A stretch of 64,000 nucleotides of DNA from Natronomonas aquatica (GTDB taxonomy: Archaea > Halobacteriota > Halobacteria > Halobacteriales > Haloarculaceae): contig NZ_JAHLKM010000011.1 of NCBI RefSeq assembly GCF_024449025.1, positions 16,502-80,501 of the forward strand, written 5' to 3'. Positions 1 to 8,230 of the stretch are shown one piece after another. The position numbers and the translations under genes are program-made. The number at the start of each line of letters is the position of its first letter. Positions within the stretch are counted from its first letter, which is position 1. The notes under the pieces are model-generated. The model was not told where the DNA came from. It saw only the letters and a program-made list of their open reading frames with translations, and searched no databases.

Positions 1-151
1 CCTCGGTGAACTCCCGCTCGCCGGTCTCGGGGTCGATCCGCCGGGGCGGCAGCCAGCCGTTCCCGCTCGGGCTCTCGAGATAGTACGGCTCGCTCTCGGC
101 TAGGGCGTCGAGGAAGTCGTCGTAGCCGGCGTCCCGCGTTTCCTCGCTCAT
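1..151 (-). CDS. DUF35/OB-fold acyl-CoA-associated protein (5' part only)
   Basis: The first 50 residues are visible; the gene runs off the left edge. The opening (MSEETRDAGYDDFLDALAE) and the GNGWLPPRR motif are typical of DUF35 proteins, which pair with thiolases and act as scaffolds or acyl-CoA carriers in archaeal thiolase/HMG-CoA synthase complexes. Its ATG overlaps the thiolase TGA (ATGA), so the two are translationally coupled. Where most relatives carry the first zinc-ribbon CxxC (LPPRRxCPxCG), this protein reads RRIDPETGE, so the first zinc knuckle seems to be lost. The OB-fold lies outside the window. Confidence 0.8.
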   Translation of the reverse strand, partial: MSEETRDAGYDDFLDALAESEPYYLESPSGNGWLPPRRIDPETGEREFTE

Positions 152-1314
152 TGTGTCACCTCCAGCACCGTCACGACACAGCTTGCGACCGTCCCGCCGG
201 CGTTGTGTGCGAGCGCCGTCTCGGCGTCCTCGACCGCGTCGCTGTTGACGTGATCGCCGCGCAACAGTTTCGTGAGTTCGGAGATCTGCCCGCAACCGGT
301 CGCGCCGACCGGGTGGCCCTTCGCCTTCAGGCCGCCCGAGAGGTTGATCGGTAGCTCGCCGTCAATTGCCGTCTCACCCTCGGTAGCGGCGTCGATCCCC
401 TCGCCGACCTCGTAGAAGCCGAGCGCCTCGATCGCCAGTACCTCCGCGATCGTAAAGCAGTCGTGGACCTCGGCGAAATCGACGTCGTCGGGGCCGATCC
501 CGGCGTCGGCGTAGGCAGCACTCGCGGCCCGTTCGGCGGCCGGCGCCCGCGCCATCGAGGCGCGATCCTGCAGCGCCATCCGGTCGCCGCCCTGTCCCGT
601 GCCGACGATCGCGACCTCGGGGTCGAGCCCCCGTTCCTCCGCGAAGGACTCGCTGACGAGCAACGCGGCGCTGCCCCCGTCGCTCATCGGCGAGCAATCG
701 TAGAGCCCGAACGGCGAGCAGACGTCGGGCGCCGTCAGGACGTCCTTGACGTCGATCGACCGCCGGAACTGCGCGAGTTCGTTCTCGACGGCGTGATCGT
801 GGTTCTTGACGGCGATGTGGGCCAGATCCTCCCGCGTCCCGCCGTACTCCTCGAAGTAGCGGTTGGCCATGAGCGAGTACGCCCCCGGGAACGTCATCCC
901 GGCGTTGATCTCCCATAGCGCGTCGGCGGCGGCCGCGAGCCCCGCCGTCCCGTCGGCCGTCGAGAGGTTCGTCATCCGTTCGGCGCCGCCGACCAGGACG
1001 ACGTCGACGTCGCCGTTTCTGATACGGTTTACCCCGTGGCGAACCGCCGCGCCGCTGGAGGCGCAGGCGCTCTCGATGCGCGTCGCCGGTGCCGTGACGC
1101 CGGCCGCCTCCGCGGCGAGCGGGCCCGAATGGCCCTGACCTTCGGCGAGTTCGCCCATGTAATTACCGTAGAAGACCTCCTCTACGTCCTCGGGAGCGAG
1201 CCCCGAATCGTCGTAGGCCTTGCTCGCGGCCTCGGCGAAGAGGTCCCGGGACGTCCGTTCGCCCTGGGCACCGAACGCCGTCATTCCGACGCCCGCGATC
1301 GGTACCCGTGTCAT
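148..1314 (-). CDS. Thiolase family protein (acetyl-CoA acetyltransferase-like)
   Basis: 388 residues, full length for the archaeal/SCP-x thiolase family. The nucleophilic cysteine sits in ESACASSGAAV near residue 84, and the C-terminal catalytic region reads GGLKAKGHPVGATG. The C-terminal half also carries the HDCFTIAE motif of SCP-x-like thiolases. It would condense or cleave acyl-CoA with acetyl-CoA in the cytoplasm, either in mevalonate-type condensation or in fatty/branched acid degradation. It is the first gene of a pair with the overlapping DUF35 gene downstream, the usual archaeal arrangement in which DUF35 bridges thiolase to its partner. The exact substrate cannot be read from sequence. 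Confidence 0.9.
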   Translation of the reverse strand: MTRVPIAGVGMTAFGAQGERTSRDLFAEAASKAYDDSGLAPEDVEEVFYGNYMGELAEGQGHSGPLAAEAAGVTAPATRIESACASSGAAVRHGVNRIRNGDVDVVLVGGAERMTNLSTADGTAGLAAAADALWEINAGMTFPGAYSLMANRYFEEYGGTREDLAHIAVKNHDHAVENELAQFRRSIDVKDVLTAPDVCSPFGLYDCSPMSDGGSAALLVSESFAEERGLDPEVAIVGTGQGGDRMALQDRASMARAPAAERAASAAYADAGIGPDDVDFAEVHDCFTIAEVLAIEALGFYEVGEGIDAATEGETAIDGELPINLSGGLKAKGHPVGATGCGQISELTKLLRGDHVNSDAVEDAETALAHNAGGTVASCVVTVLEVTQ

Positions 1315-1715
1315 TGTACCCCGTCCCTGTCGTTCGTGTCGAGTGTTCCTTTCATGTCACTCCGGATGTCGTCGTTCCGTCGCTCGGATCCCACTGTTCC
1401 GTCTGTTGACAACGTTGGACATACTCGGTGACCGATACTGATGTGTCTGTCGAATGTCGTCAGGGCCGCTCGTGGGGCCCAGTACACGCCGGGAGCGATC
1501 GACCTCCCTGACTGTGGCGCACCGAGGGATCGCCGATTCCGGTAAGACCTCCGGGAGGTCTCTGTGACGATCCGGACGGGCGTTATACCGGCAAAAACCA
1601 GTTTAGCGATCGGTTAAACGGATCGTGAGACGCGTTAGCGTGGAAATAAATATATACTTCCCGTTTCATTGCTCGATACGGAAGCTGAAACAGCCGACTC
1701 CCAGCCCGATCACCG
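1315..1715. other. Intergenic region between divergent thiolase and DUF5658-like genes
   Basis: About 400 bases with no convincing ORF on either strand. It holds a 7-bp perfect inverted repeat with a 1-base centre (GACCTCC-G-GGAGGTC, 1546-1560), which may be an operator or weak terminator, and a TATA-like AT run at 1645-1656. No clear TATA element is seen close to the thiolase start. Confidence 0.5.
1645..1656 (+). promoter_or_regulatory. TATA-like promoter of the 1716 gene
   Basis: The run AAATAAATATAT stands out in GC-rich surroundings 60-70 bases upstream of the ATG at 1716. Transcription would start near 1680, leaving a short leader without a clear Shine-Dalgarno site. Confidence 0.5.
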
Positions 1716-2195
1716 ATGTCCACACAATCTGACACGATACAATCGAACGCCCGCCGATCCCGGTCCCTGTCGCGCGGTGAGTCGGAGACGCTCGGTGAGT
1801 GGAAACGCTACAACCGCTCCATCCGTTTTTATGGGGTTGTCCTGCTTGTCGGAACGAAACTCGCCGATGTCGCCACGACCGCGGTCGGCCTCCAGTACCT
1901 CCCGGGTATCACCGAGGCCAACCCCGTCGCCGATCACCTCTTCGTCGAGTGGGGGCTGTTCACCGGGCTGACGGTGCTTGGGACCGCGTCGGTGTTTTTC
2001 GCCGTCTGTGCGGCCGAACTGTTCGGACTCGAGGTCCGCCGACGGCTCGGGCTTCCGCGGACCGCGCTGTTCGCACAGGTGTCGATCTATCTGACGCTCT
2101 CGGCGCTGTTCGGGTTGGTCGCGATACGAAACGGCCTGTTGATCGCCGATCAGACGGTCTACGTTCTCGGCGAAACGATCGGACTCGGCGGCTAG
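1716..2195 (+). CDS. Small membrane protein, DUF5658-like
   Basis: 159 residues. About 40 polar N-terminal residues are followed by hydrophobic segments near residues 45-65, 83-105 and 125-145. The first membrane segment carries K-x-x-D-x-x-T-T and is followed by the E-x-N-P pair (ITEANPVADHL), a pattern of the DUF5658 family of small archaeal membrane proteins of unknown function. It lies 19 bases upstream of another small gene that has its own strong Shine-Dalgarno site, so the two probably share a transcript. Family assignment rests on motif memory only. Confidence 0.7.
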   Translation: MSTQSDTIQSNARRSRSLSRGESETLGEWKRYNRSIRFYGVVLLVGTKLADVATTAVGLQYLPGITEANPVADHLFVEWGLFTGLTVLGTASVFFAVCAAELFGLEVRRRLGLPRTALFAQVSIYLTLSALFGLVAIRNGLLIADQTVYVLGETIGLGG

Positions 2196-2214
2196 CGCGG
2201 TTCGGGAGGATCCA

Positions 2215-2637
2215 ATGACAGACTACAACACGGGGGACGAAACGGAGCCGAACGGAACGACTATTGTCTATCCGGGTTCGACCGGGAGCGAGGAAGACGA
2301 GGCCGTACTCTCGGATATCGATCCCGTCGAGACGATCGCCGACCGCGTCGATACCGACCGGATCGCCGACGAACTCCCCGCCGGCTGGACAGTCAAGCCC
2401 GACCTCGTCGTGACCGACGAGGAACCGCTCGCCGAGACACTGCTGTTCGAGGGGTCGCCCGCCGAGCCACGCCTCGTTCTTCGGCCCGCCGACCCGTCCC
2501 GGGCGGGTGAGGATATCGAGTTTTACGAGCGACACGACCCCCGGGCGACCAGCGAACGGACGATGACCGTCGATCGACTCCGGGAGGCGATCAGGGTCGC
2601 CGTCAACCGGGTTCACCAACTCGAAGGCGAGGGGTAG
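2215..2637 (+). CDS. Conserved haloarchaeal hypothetical protein
   Basis: 140 residues, highly acidic, with no recognised domain. The N-terminal 30 residues are disordered in character (Gly/Glu/Asp/Thr rich); the rest looks like a small alpha/beta domain ending in a helix (TVDRLREAIRVAVNRVHQL). A GGGAGGA Shine-Dalgarno site lies 5-10 bases before the ATG and supports this start. It follows the DUF5658-like membrane gene closely and converges with the GNAT gene on the other strand (stop codons 4 bases apart). Function unknown. Confidence 0.75.
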   Translation: MTDYNTGDETEPNGTTIVYPGSTGSEEDEAVLSDIDPVETIADRVDTDRIADELPAGWTVKPDLVVTDEEPLAETLLFEGSPAEPRLVLRPADPSRAGEDIEFYERHDPRATSERTMTVDRLREAIRVAVNRVHQLEGEG

Positions 2638-2641
2638 CCGG

Positions 2642-3223
2642 TCACCGTCCCGTGTCGTACTTGTAGGTCGCCTCGTCGGGATCGATCCCGAAGTCCTCCG
2701 GCGTCTCCTCCGGTCCCGTGTCGGGTTCCTCCTCGGCGGCCCGCTTGAAGCGCTCTCTGAGCCGGTCGGGCATCTCGAAGGCGTCGGTCTCGATGACCAT
2801 CGGCACGGCCTCGGGATCGAGCGATTCGCGCTTCGCCTCGAGCCGCTCTCCGAGCGGTTCGGGGAGTTCCTCGGGGGCGACCCCCTCGAAACCGAACTGG
2901 ACCAGATACTCGTGGGTCCCCGTTAGCGCGTACACCCGGTCGAAGCCCTCCGCCCGCGCCCCGTCGACGAGTCGCTCGACGACGTGGGCGCCGACACCCT
3001 GCTTTCGCCACCCGTCGAGGACGCCGATGCTCGTCAGTTCACAGACCTCCTCGTCGTCGACGGTGTGGAGCCGGATCCGGCCGAACCCGGCGCGGGCGTT
3101 CGATTCCTCGTCGACCGCGATGACGTAATCGCGGGACCGAAACGCCGTCTCGTCCAGGCCCATCGCCTCGATGTGATCCAGAAGCCAGGCCTCATCGCGG
3201 TTGCGTGCGTCCCGGACGTACAT
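2642..3223 (-). CDS. GNAT family N-acetyltransferase
   Basis: 193 residues from the ATG at 3223, preferred over an upstream non-ATG extension because GGAGG lies 6 bases before it. The GNAT acetyl-CoA loop is seen as DGWRKQGVGAHVVERLVDGA (residues about 72-91), preceded by a beta strand with ELTSIGVL and followed by the RVYALTGTHEYLVQFGF segment typical of motif B. It would transfer an acetyl group to an amine; the substrate is unknown. The C-terminal 60 residues are a charged tail (EEPDTGPEETPEDFGIDPDE) unlike the core fold. Stand-alone gene in convergent position. Confidence 0.85.
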   Translation of the reverse strand: MYVRDARNRDEAWLLDHIEAMGLDETAFRSRDYVIAVDEESNARAGFGRIRLHTVDDEEVCELTSIGVLDGWRKQGVGAHVVERLVDGARAEGFDRVYALTGTHEYLVQFGFEGVAPEELPEPLGERLEAKRESLDPEAVPMVIETDAFEMPDRLRERFKRAAEEEPDTGPEETPEDFGIDPDEATYKYDTGR

Positions 3224-3282
3224 GGACCCTCCTAGACTCGGCAGGGGCAAAACCGTTGTCGTTGTCGCCCCGGCCTGGCGGT

Positions 3283-4749
3283 TTACTCGGCGACGGGGAG
3301 CGTCACCACGAAGACCGCGCCCGTGGGGTCGTTGTCTTCGACCCGGGTGTCCCCCCCGTAGCTGTCGACCAGCGACTGCACCAGGTACAGGCCGATCCCC
3401 GTACCGGCGCTGTCGAGTCCCTTTTCGCCTTTCCCGAAGATCTCCGCTTTCTGTCCGTCGGGGACCCCGGGACCGTTGTCGGCGACCCGCACCCTGACGG
3501 ACCCGTCTTCGCGCCCGACGGCGACCGCCACTTCCGGCGTGTCCTTGTCGTTGTGCTGGATCGCGTTGTTCAACAGGTTCCGGAACACCGAACCGAGCAT
3601 CGAGTCGGCGGTGACCGCCGTCTCCGGGAGCGGCTCCTCGAGGCGGATCTCCGCGTTGGGGTGTTCGGCGCGGAGTTCTCGGACCTGCTGTTGCAGCGTC
3701 GATCCGAGGTCGACGGTCGTGGTCTCGCTGTCCGACTGGAGCATCACGTCGGCCAGATCCCGCGCGCTACCCGTGAGATCGATCGCGTTCTCGACGGCCT
3801 CCCGGACGGTCTCGAGGTCCCCGTAGGCCTCCTCTGTCACGGACTCTTTCAGCATGTCGGCGTAGCCTTTCACCAACTGGAGGTCGTTGCGGATGTCGTG
3901 GCGGACGACCTGGTTTAGCAGTTCGAGATCGTCGCGCTGGCTTTCGAGTCGCTTCTCGTATCGCTTCCGGTCGGTGATGTCCTGGGCCACCGCGACGAAC
4001 TTCTTGACCGCGCCGTCCTCGGTCACGACCGGCGAGATCGTCTGTTCGAGGACGACCCGCTCGCCCGCCTTGGTCTCGTCTACCATCTCGTGGTTCCACT
4101 TCTCGCCGGCCAAAAGCGTCTCCCAGAGTTCCTCGTAGAGCTCTCCGTCGCATTCGCCGGATTGGAGGACAGCGGGTGTCTCGCCGACGATCTCCTCCCG
4201 ACTGTAGCCGGTAATTTCCTCGAAGGTGGGGTTGACGTACTCGATCGTGCCGTCGGTGTCGGTGATATAGATCGCGTGGCCGGAGGCGTCGGCGGCCTCC
4301 CGGAACTGTCTGAGTTCGTCCGTCCGGCGTTGTAACTCCAGGGACCGATCGCGGAGTCGAAGCAGCGTCCGGATGCGCCACTCGAGTTCGGCCTGTCGGG
4401 TCGGCAGCGAGACGATCTCGTCGACCGTCGACTCGAGTACCGCTCTCTCGATCCCGTCGTGGTCGTCACCGAGGAAATCCTCTCCCTGCCCCGAGTACAA
4501 CAGGAGCACGGGCAGGAGGACGGGCTTTGCATCCGATCTGGCTTCGGCGATATCCGCTCTGTGTCGCCGCAGTCCCGGCTCGTCGACGATACAGAGATCG
4601 AACTCGGCGTCGGTGACCGGTCGCTCCCCCCGATAGACGGTGTAGGCCCCGTCGTCGAGCCAGTCCTCGAGGACCCGCTCGTTGCCGACGTTCGATACGA
4701 GCGGGTAGATGACTGCCGGTTCGTCCGTCTGTGTCGAATTATGATCCAT
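3283..4749 (-). CDS. PAS-domain sensor histidine kinase (distal kinase of KaiC-like operon)
   Basis: 488 residues, cytoplasmic (no membrane segment). The order is a degenerate receiver-like domain (about 1-135, with CIVD and LLPVLLLYS strands), a PAS domain (about 150-265, with ITDTDGTIEYVNPTFEEITGY), a HisKA helix with the phospho-accepting histidine in VVRHDIRNDLQLV (about residue 284), and a HATPase domain with NNAIQHN, DNGPGVP and GTGIGLYLV. It is the last gene of an operon with the KaiC-like ATPase and a longer paralogous kinase; both kinases share the N-terminal receiver-like domain. No cognate response regulator lies in the window. Ligand unknown. Confidence 0.93.
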   Translation of the reverse strand: MDHNSTQTDEPAVIYPLVSNVGNERVLEDWLDDGAYTVYRGERPVTDAEFDLCIVDEPGLRRHRADIAEARSDAKPVLLPVLLLYSGQGEDFLGDDHDGIERAVLESTVDEIVSLPTRQAELEWRIRTLLRLRDRSLELQRRTDELRQFREAADASGHAIYITDTDGTIEYVNPTFEEITGYSREEIVGETPAVLQSGECDGELYEELWETLLAGEKWNHEMVDETKAGERVVLEQTISPVVTEDGAVKKFVAVAQDITDRKRYEKRLESQRDDLELLNQVVRHDIRNDLQLVKGYADMLKESVTEEAYGDLETVREAVENAIDLTGSARDLADVMLQSDSETTTVDLGSTLQQQVRELRAEHPNAEIRLEEPLPETAVTADSMLGSVFRNLLNNAIQHNDKDTPEVAVAVGREDGSVRVRVADNGPGVPDGQKAEIFGKGEKGLDSAGTGIGLYLVQSLVDSYGGDTRVEDNDPTGAVFVVTLPVAE

Positions 4750-4840
4750 CGGTCACCCGTGTCGCTTCCACGCCGAACCCGGCTCGGAGCGGCGCGCTCG
4801 CGCGTTCGTAAACCGTGGTCGCGGTCGTGGTCGTAGGCAT
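4739..4840 (-). CDS. Possible 33-residue coupling peptide between the two kinases
   Basis: The ATG lies two bases after the TAA of the upstream kinase gene, and the ORF ends inside the first codons of the downstream kinase gene, so reading it would carry ribosomes from one kinase start region to the other. The peptide starts MPTTTTATTVYERASAPL and has no recognised motif. It may be a real small ORF for translational coupling or chance, since GC-rich DNA favours short open frames. No Shine-Dalgarno site is seen. Confidence 0.25.
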   Translation of the reverse strand: MPTTTTATTVYERASAPLRAGFGVEATRVTDGS

Positions 4841-4842
4841 GT

Positions 4843-6687
4843 TTACGCCTCCGTCTCCGTACACCGCGGCAGCGTCAGCGTGACGTCGGTTCCCCGCGGG
4901 TCCCGTTCGGTGACCTCGATCGATCCGTTCGATCGGCTGACGATCCAGTACACCAGCCACAGCCCGAGCCCGCTCCCGTGGTACAGATCGTCGATCGCCC
5001 GACCGGTCTCGAGTACGTCGCGGTCCATCTCCGGGATCCCGGGGCCGTCGTCGATGACGTGTATCCCGACCGTCTCGTCGTTCGTTCCGATGCTGATTTC
5101 GACCGATGGCGTCTCGCGATCGTTGTGGTTGATGGCGTTTCTGACGAGCTCTTCGATCGCTTCCCTGATCTTGAGCGTCGTCGAGACGAACGCCCGATCG
5201 GGGACGTCGATGTCCAGTTGAACGTCCGATCGGGACCCGTTGATCTCCTTTGCGATCGAGCGGACGGTGGCGGTGACGTCGAGCGGTTTCAGATCGGAAT
5301 CCTCGCTGAGCAGGTCCGTGATCGCTCGCGATTTCTCGCCGGTTTGCATCAGATCGTCGGTGTGTGTTACGATACGTTCGGCCGTCTTTGCCGTCGTCCC
5401 GGTGGTCTGTCTGTGGATCTGTTCTGCCAGCCCCCGGATCACCGTCAGGTCGTTGCGGAGGTTGTGCCGGAGGATGTTGTCGATCACCTGCAGTTGCCGC
5501 GTTCGCTCCTCGAGGTCGGTCACGTCCCGACAGATCGCCAGCGTCCCCGCGAGGTCGTCGTCGTCGTCGTAATAGGGGTACCGCCTCGTGCTGAAGACCG
5601 CCTCCTCGTTCGAGCGTTCGAACGTCGGGGAAACCGCGTACTGAACCGGGGACTCGGTCTCGAATACCTCCGATTTCCTTCTTTCGATCAGATCGGCCGT
5701 CGCCTCGTCCATGAACTGGTGTTCGTCCCCACCGAGAAGCTCTGCTTCGGGACACCCAGCGAAGTCGACCAGCGCCTCGTTGACCAACTCGAACGCCCCC
5801 GTCTCGTCTTGGAGCATGATCGGGTCCTCCAGCCGCTGGACGATGTCCCGGTGGCGTTTGAGGCGGTCCCGCAGTTCCTTGCGCTCCGTGATGTCAGTCT
5901 GGACGGCGACGAACGCGCTCACCTCGCCGTCGTCGGTTATCGGGGCGATCGTCTGGTAGGCCGTGTAGAGTTCGCCGTCCTTCCGTCGGTCGACGATCTC
6001 GCCCTCCCAGACCGACCCCGAGGAGATAGTCTCCCATAGCTCTTCGTAGTACTCGACGGACATCTTCCCGGAGTTCAGGATGTCGGGCGTCTCCCCCATC
6101 ACCTCCGCCCGGCTGTAGCCGGTGATCTCCTCGAAGGCGGTGTTGACGTACTCGATCGTGCCGTCGGCGTCAGTGATGAAGATGGCGTGGCCCGAAGCCT
6201 CGACAGCTTCCTGGAACCGGCGGAGCTGTCGCGTCTGTGTCTGTAGATCGAGCGACTGGTCACGGAGCCGGAGCAGCGCCCCGATGCGCCACTCGAGTTC
6301 GGCCTGTCGGATCGGCAGCGAGACGATCTCGTCGACCGTCGAGACGAGCACGTTATCGGCGATCTCCCCGCGATCGGTTTCGATGATGTCCGATTGATGC
6401 TCGGACAAGAGAAGCAAAACGGGCAGCAACGCGGGCTTGGCTGCCGATTTGACCTGTTTGAGGTCGTCTTTGTACTGCTGTAACCCGTCTTTGTCGACGA
6501 CACAGACGTCGAACTCGGCGTCGACAATCGGGCGGTCGTCGTTCGCGAGCAGGTACGAGTCGTGGCCGGCGATCCACTCTTTGAGAACGCGGTCGTTGCC
6601 GCTTCCCGACACGAGTGGATAGATAACAGTCGGCTCTCCGGGCTGGATCGTGCCGCTTTCGTCCCTCGCTTTCGGACTACCCGTCAT
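4843..6687 (-). CDS. Double-PAS sensor histidine kinase
   Basis: 614 residues, cytoplasmic. Domains: receiver-like N-terminus (about 1-150, with VCVVDKDGL), first PAS (about 160-280, FITDADGTIEYVNTAFEEI), second PAS (about 285-400, IMLQDETGAFELVNEALVDF), HisKA with histidine in ILRHNLRNDLTVI (about 408), and HATPase with RNAINHNDRE, DDGPGIP and GSGLGLWLV. The start overlaps the end of the KaiC-like gene by 11 bases. It is paralogous to the next kinase; the extra PAS domain is the main difference. The probable role is sensing through PAS-bound cofactor or protein contact together with the KaiC-like ATPase. Confidence 0.93.
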   Translation of the reverse strand: MTGSPKARDESGTIQPGEPTVIYPLVSGSGNDRVLKEWIAGHDSYLLANDDRPIVDAEFDVCVVDKDGLQQYKDDLKQVKSAAKPALLPVLLLLSEHQSDIIETDRGEIADNVLVSTVDEIVSLPIRQAELEWRIGALLRLRDQSLDLQTQTRQLRRFQEAVEASGHAIFITDADGTIEYVNTAFEEITGYSRAEVMGETPDILNSGKMSVEYYEELWETISSGSVWEGEIVDRRKDGELYTAYQTIAPITDDGEVSAFVAVQTDITERKELRDRLKRHRDIVQRLEDPIMLQDETGAFELVNEALVDFAGCPEAELLGGDEHQFMDEATADLIERRKSEVFETESPVQYAVSPTFERSNEEAVFSTRRYPYYDDDDDLAGTLAICRDVTDLEERTRQLQVIDNILRHNLRNDLTVIRGLAEQIHRQTTGTTAKTAERIVTHTDDLMQTGEKSRAITDLLSEDSDLKPLDVTATVRSIAKEINGSRSDVQLDIDVPDRAFVSTTLKIREAIEELVRNAINHNDRETPSVEISIGTNDETVGIHVIDDGPGIPEMDRDVLETGRAIDDLYHGSGLGLWLVYWIVSRSNGSIEVTERDPRGTDVTLTLPRCTETEA

Positions 6688-8137
6688 CGTCGTTCCAGTC
6701 CGGGGTGCCCGTCAGGATGCCGCGAAGTTCCGACAGCGGCTCGCCGACGATCAGCCCCTCGCCGGTGATCTCGAGCGTCCGAAGGCTCCGCTCGAAGTCA
6801 CTCGTTCGCATCTTGAGAACGCCGATCACCTTGCAGAGTTCGCCCCGGTACTCGACGTGTCTGAGAACGACGATGCTGTCGGCGAGATGGCTCACGTTCC
6901 GCTCGGTCGCCCGGAACTCCCCCGTGATCTGGTGGACCTCGTTCGTGACCAGCCCGGTCACGTTCATGTTTCGGAGGTACCGGGCGATCTTGACGAGCTG
7001 GTGTTCCGGATCACTGCCGGAGTTTCGGAACGCCCGTTCGTATCCGGTGACGCCATCGAGCATGACGATCTCGGCCGATTCGTCTTCGACCTCCGTTCGG
7101 ACGTGGTGGGTGAACTCGTCGACGGTGAGTTCGTCCGGGCCGATCTCCTCGACCGTGAGGGTGCCGGCGTCGATCATCTCCCGGACGGGGACGTCGACGG
7201 CTTCGGCCCGCTCGAGTATGGTCCGGCGCCCCTCTTCGAAGCTATACAGCACCGACCGGCGATCGCGGCTGGCAGCCTCCTTCAGAAAGTGAAGGCCGGT
7301 CGTCGTCTTGCCGACGCCGGTAGGGCCGCTCAGGAACGTGATCGTCCCCATCGTTATCCCGCCGTCGAGGAGCGAATCGAGCTCCGGAACGCCCGACGAG
7401 AGCCGCTCCATGGCGCCGTCCCGTCCGTGCTCGCTCGGGTCGAGTTGGGGCCAGACGGCCATCCCGTCGTCGTCGATCGTCACGGTGTGGGGGCCGCGCT
7501 TTGCCGACGAGCCGCGGAACTTCGAGATCTGTAGCGTCCGCCGGTTCCGTTCGACGTCCAGGTTGACGACCGCGTCGACGAGAAACTGGAGGTCGTCGTC
7601 GGGGATCGAGGGGGCGGCCTGGGAGGTCAAGAGCACGGTTGCCCCCGCCCCTTTCAGGAACTCGATCAGACTCAGTATCTGGGTCCGGAACTGGCGTTCG
7701 TCGGGCGTGAGGTGTCTGATCTCGGTAACGGGATCGATCACGACCCGGTCCGGATCGATCGCTTCGATCTCCTCTCTGATCGCATCGACCAGCGAGGGGT
7801 TCTCTACTTCCCCGGAGCGGAAGAGATCGTACGTGTTGTCGGTCCGAAACTGATCCCCGGACGGGGAGAGATCGAGAAACGCGATGGCGTCGGTATCGAA
7901 CCCGAAGCCGTCGGCGGTCCGTTCGAGATACGCCGTGGGTTCGCCGAGATTGATATACAGGTTCGTGCCGTCCCGACCGTGTTCTGTCGTGAGAAAATGG
8001 AGTCCGAAGATGGTCTTGCCGGCACCGGGGGCACCCCTCACCAGCGTCGCCGACTCCGGCAGCAGCCCGCCCTCGAGTACCTCGTCGGCTCGCGGGATTC
8101 CCGTCGGGATACGATCTGCCGGTTCGTTCGCGTCCAT
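6677..8137 (-). CDS. KaiC-like double-domain RecA-type ATPase
   Basis: 486 residues from the ATG at 8137 (MDANEPADRIPTG); an in-frame ATG at 8164 is an alternative. Two RecA/KaiC domains follow each other: the first with Walker A GAPGAGKT, the second with SGPTGVGKTTTGLHFL. Walker B-like strands are RVVIDP and IVMLDG. The layout PTGIPRADEVLEGGL / SSGVPELDSLLDGG is that of archaeal KaiC-family signalling ATPases. It heads an operon with two PAS histidine kinases, so it probably works as an ATP-dependent partner or scaffold in signal transduction. No kaiA/kaiB genes are present, so a circadian oscillator is not implied. Confidence 0.9.
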   Translation of the reverse strand: MDANEPADRIPTGIPRADEVLEGGLLPESATLVRGAPGAGKTIFGLHFLTTEHGRDGTNLYINLGEPTAYLERTADGFGFDTDAIAFLDLSPSGDQFRTDNTYDLFRSGEVENPSLVDAIREEIEAIDPDRVVIDPVTEIRHLTPDERQFRTQILSLIEFLKGAGATVLLTSQAAPSIPDDDLQFLVDAVVNLDVERNRRTLQISKFRGSSAKRGPHTVTIDDDGMAVWPQLDPSEHGRDGAMERLSSGVPELDSLLDGGITMGTITFLSGPTGVGKTTTGLHFLKEAASRDRRSVLYSFEEGRRTILERAEAVDVPVREMIDAGTLTVEEIGPDELTVDEFTHHVRTEVEDESAEIVMLDGVTGYERAFRNSGSDPEHQLVKIARYLRNMNVTGLVTNEVHQITGEFRATERNVSHLADSIVVLRHVEYRGELCKVIGVLKMRTSDFERSLRTLEITGEGLIVGEPLSELRGILTGTPDWNDDDG

Positions 8138-8200
8138 GCCGTCGAGTACGGGCAAAAGATACATAACTGGAGCGATCCCCTCCGGCCCCGTTCCGGACCA

Positions 8201-8210
8201 TTTTTTATAC
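8201..8210. promoter_or_regulatory. Shared divergent TATA region (KaiC-like operon / glycosyltransferase)
   Basis: TTTTTTATAC lies about 22-29 bases before the glycosyltransferase ATG (8231), which fits a leaderless transcript. Read on the other strand it is GTATAAAAAA, about 40 bases before 8164 and 65 before 8137, so one AT element could serve both directions. Confidence 0.55.
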
Positions 8211-8230
8211 AGGCCGCCGACAGACGGCGT

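Noticed and set aside
6677..8137. Circadian KaiABC system
   Set aside because: No kaiA or kaiB is present and KaiC-like double-domain ATPases are common in archaea outside clocks.
7712..8230. N-terminal extension of the glycosyltransferase frame
   Set aside because: It overlaps the KaiC-like gene antisense; the ATG at 8231 has a TATA box at leaderless distance and starts the conserved domain.
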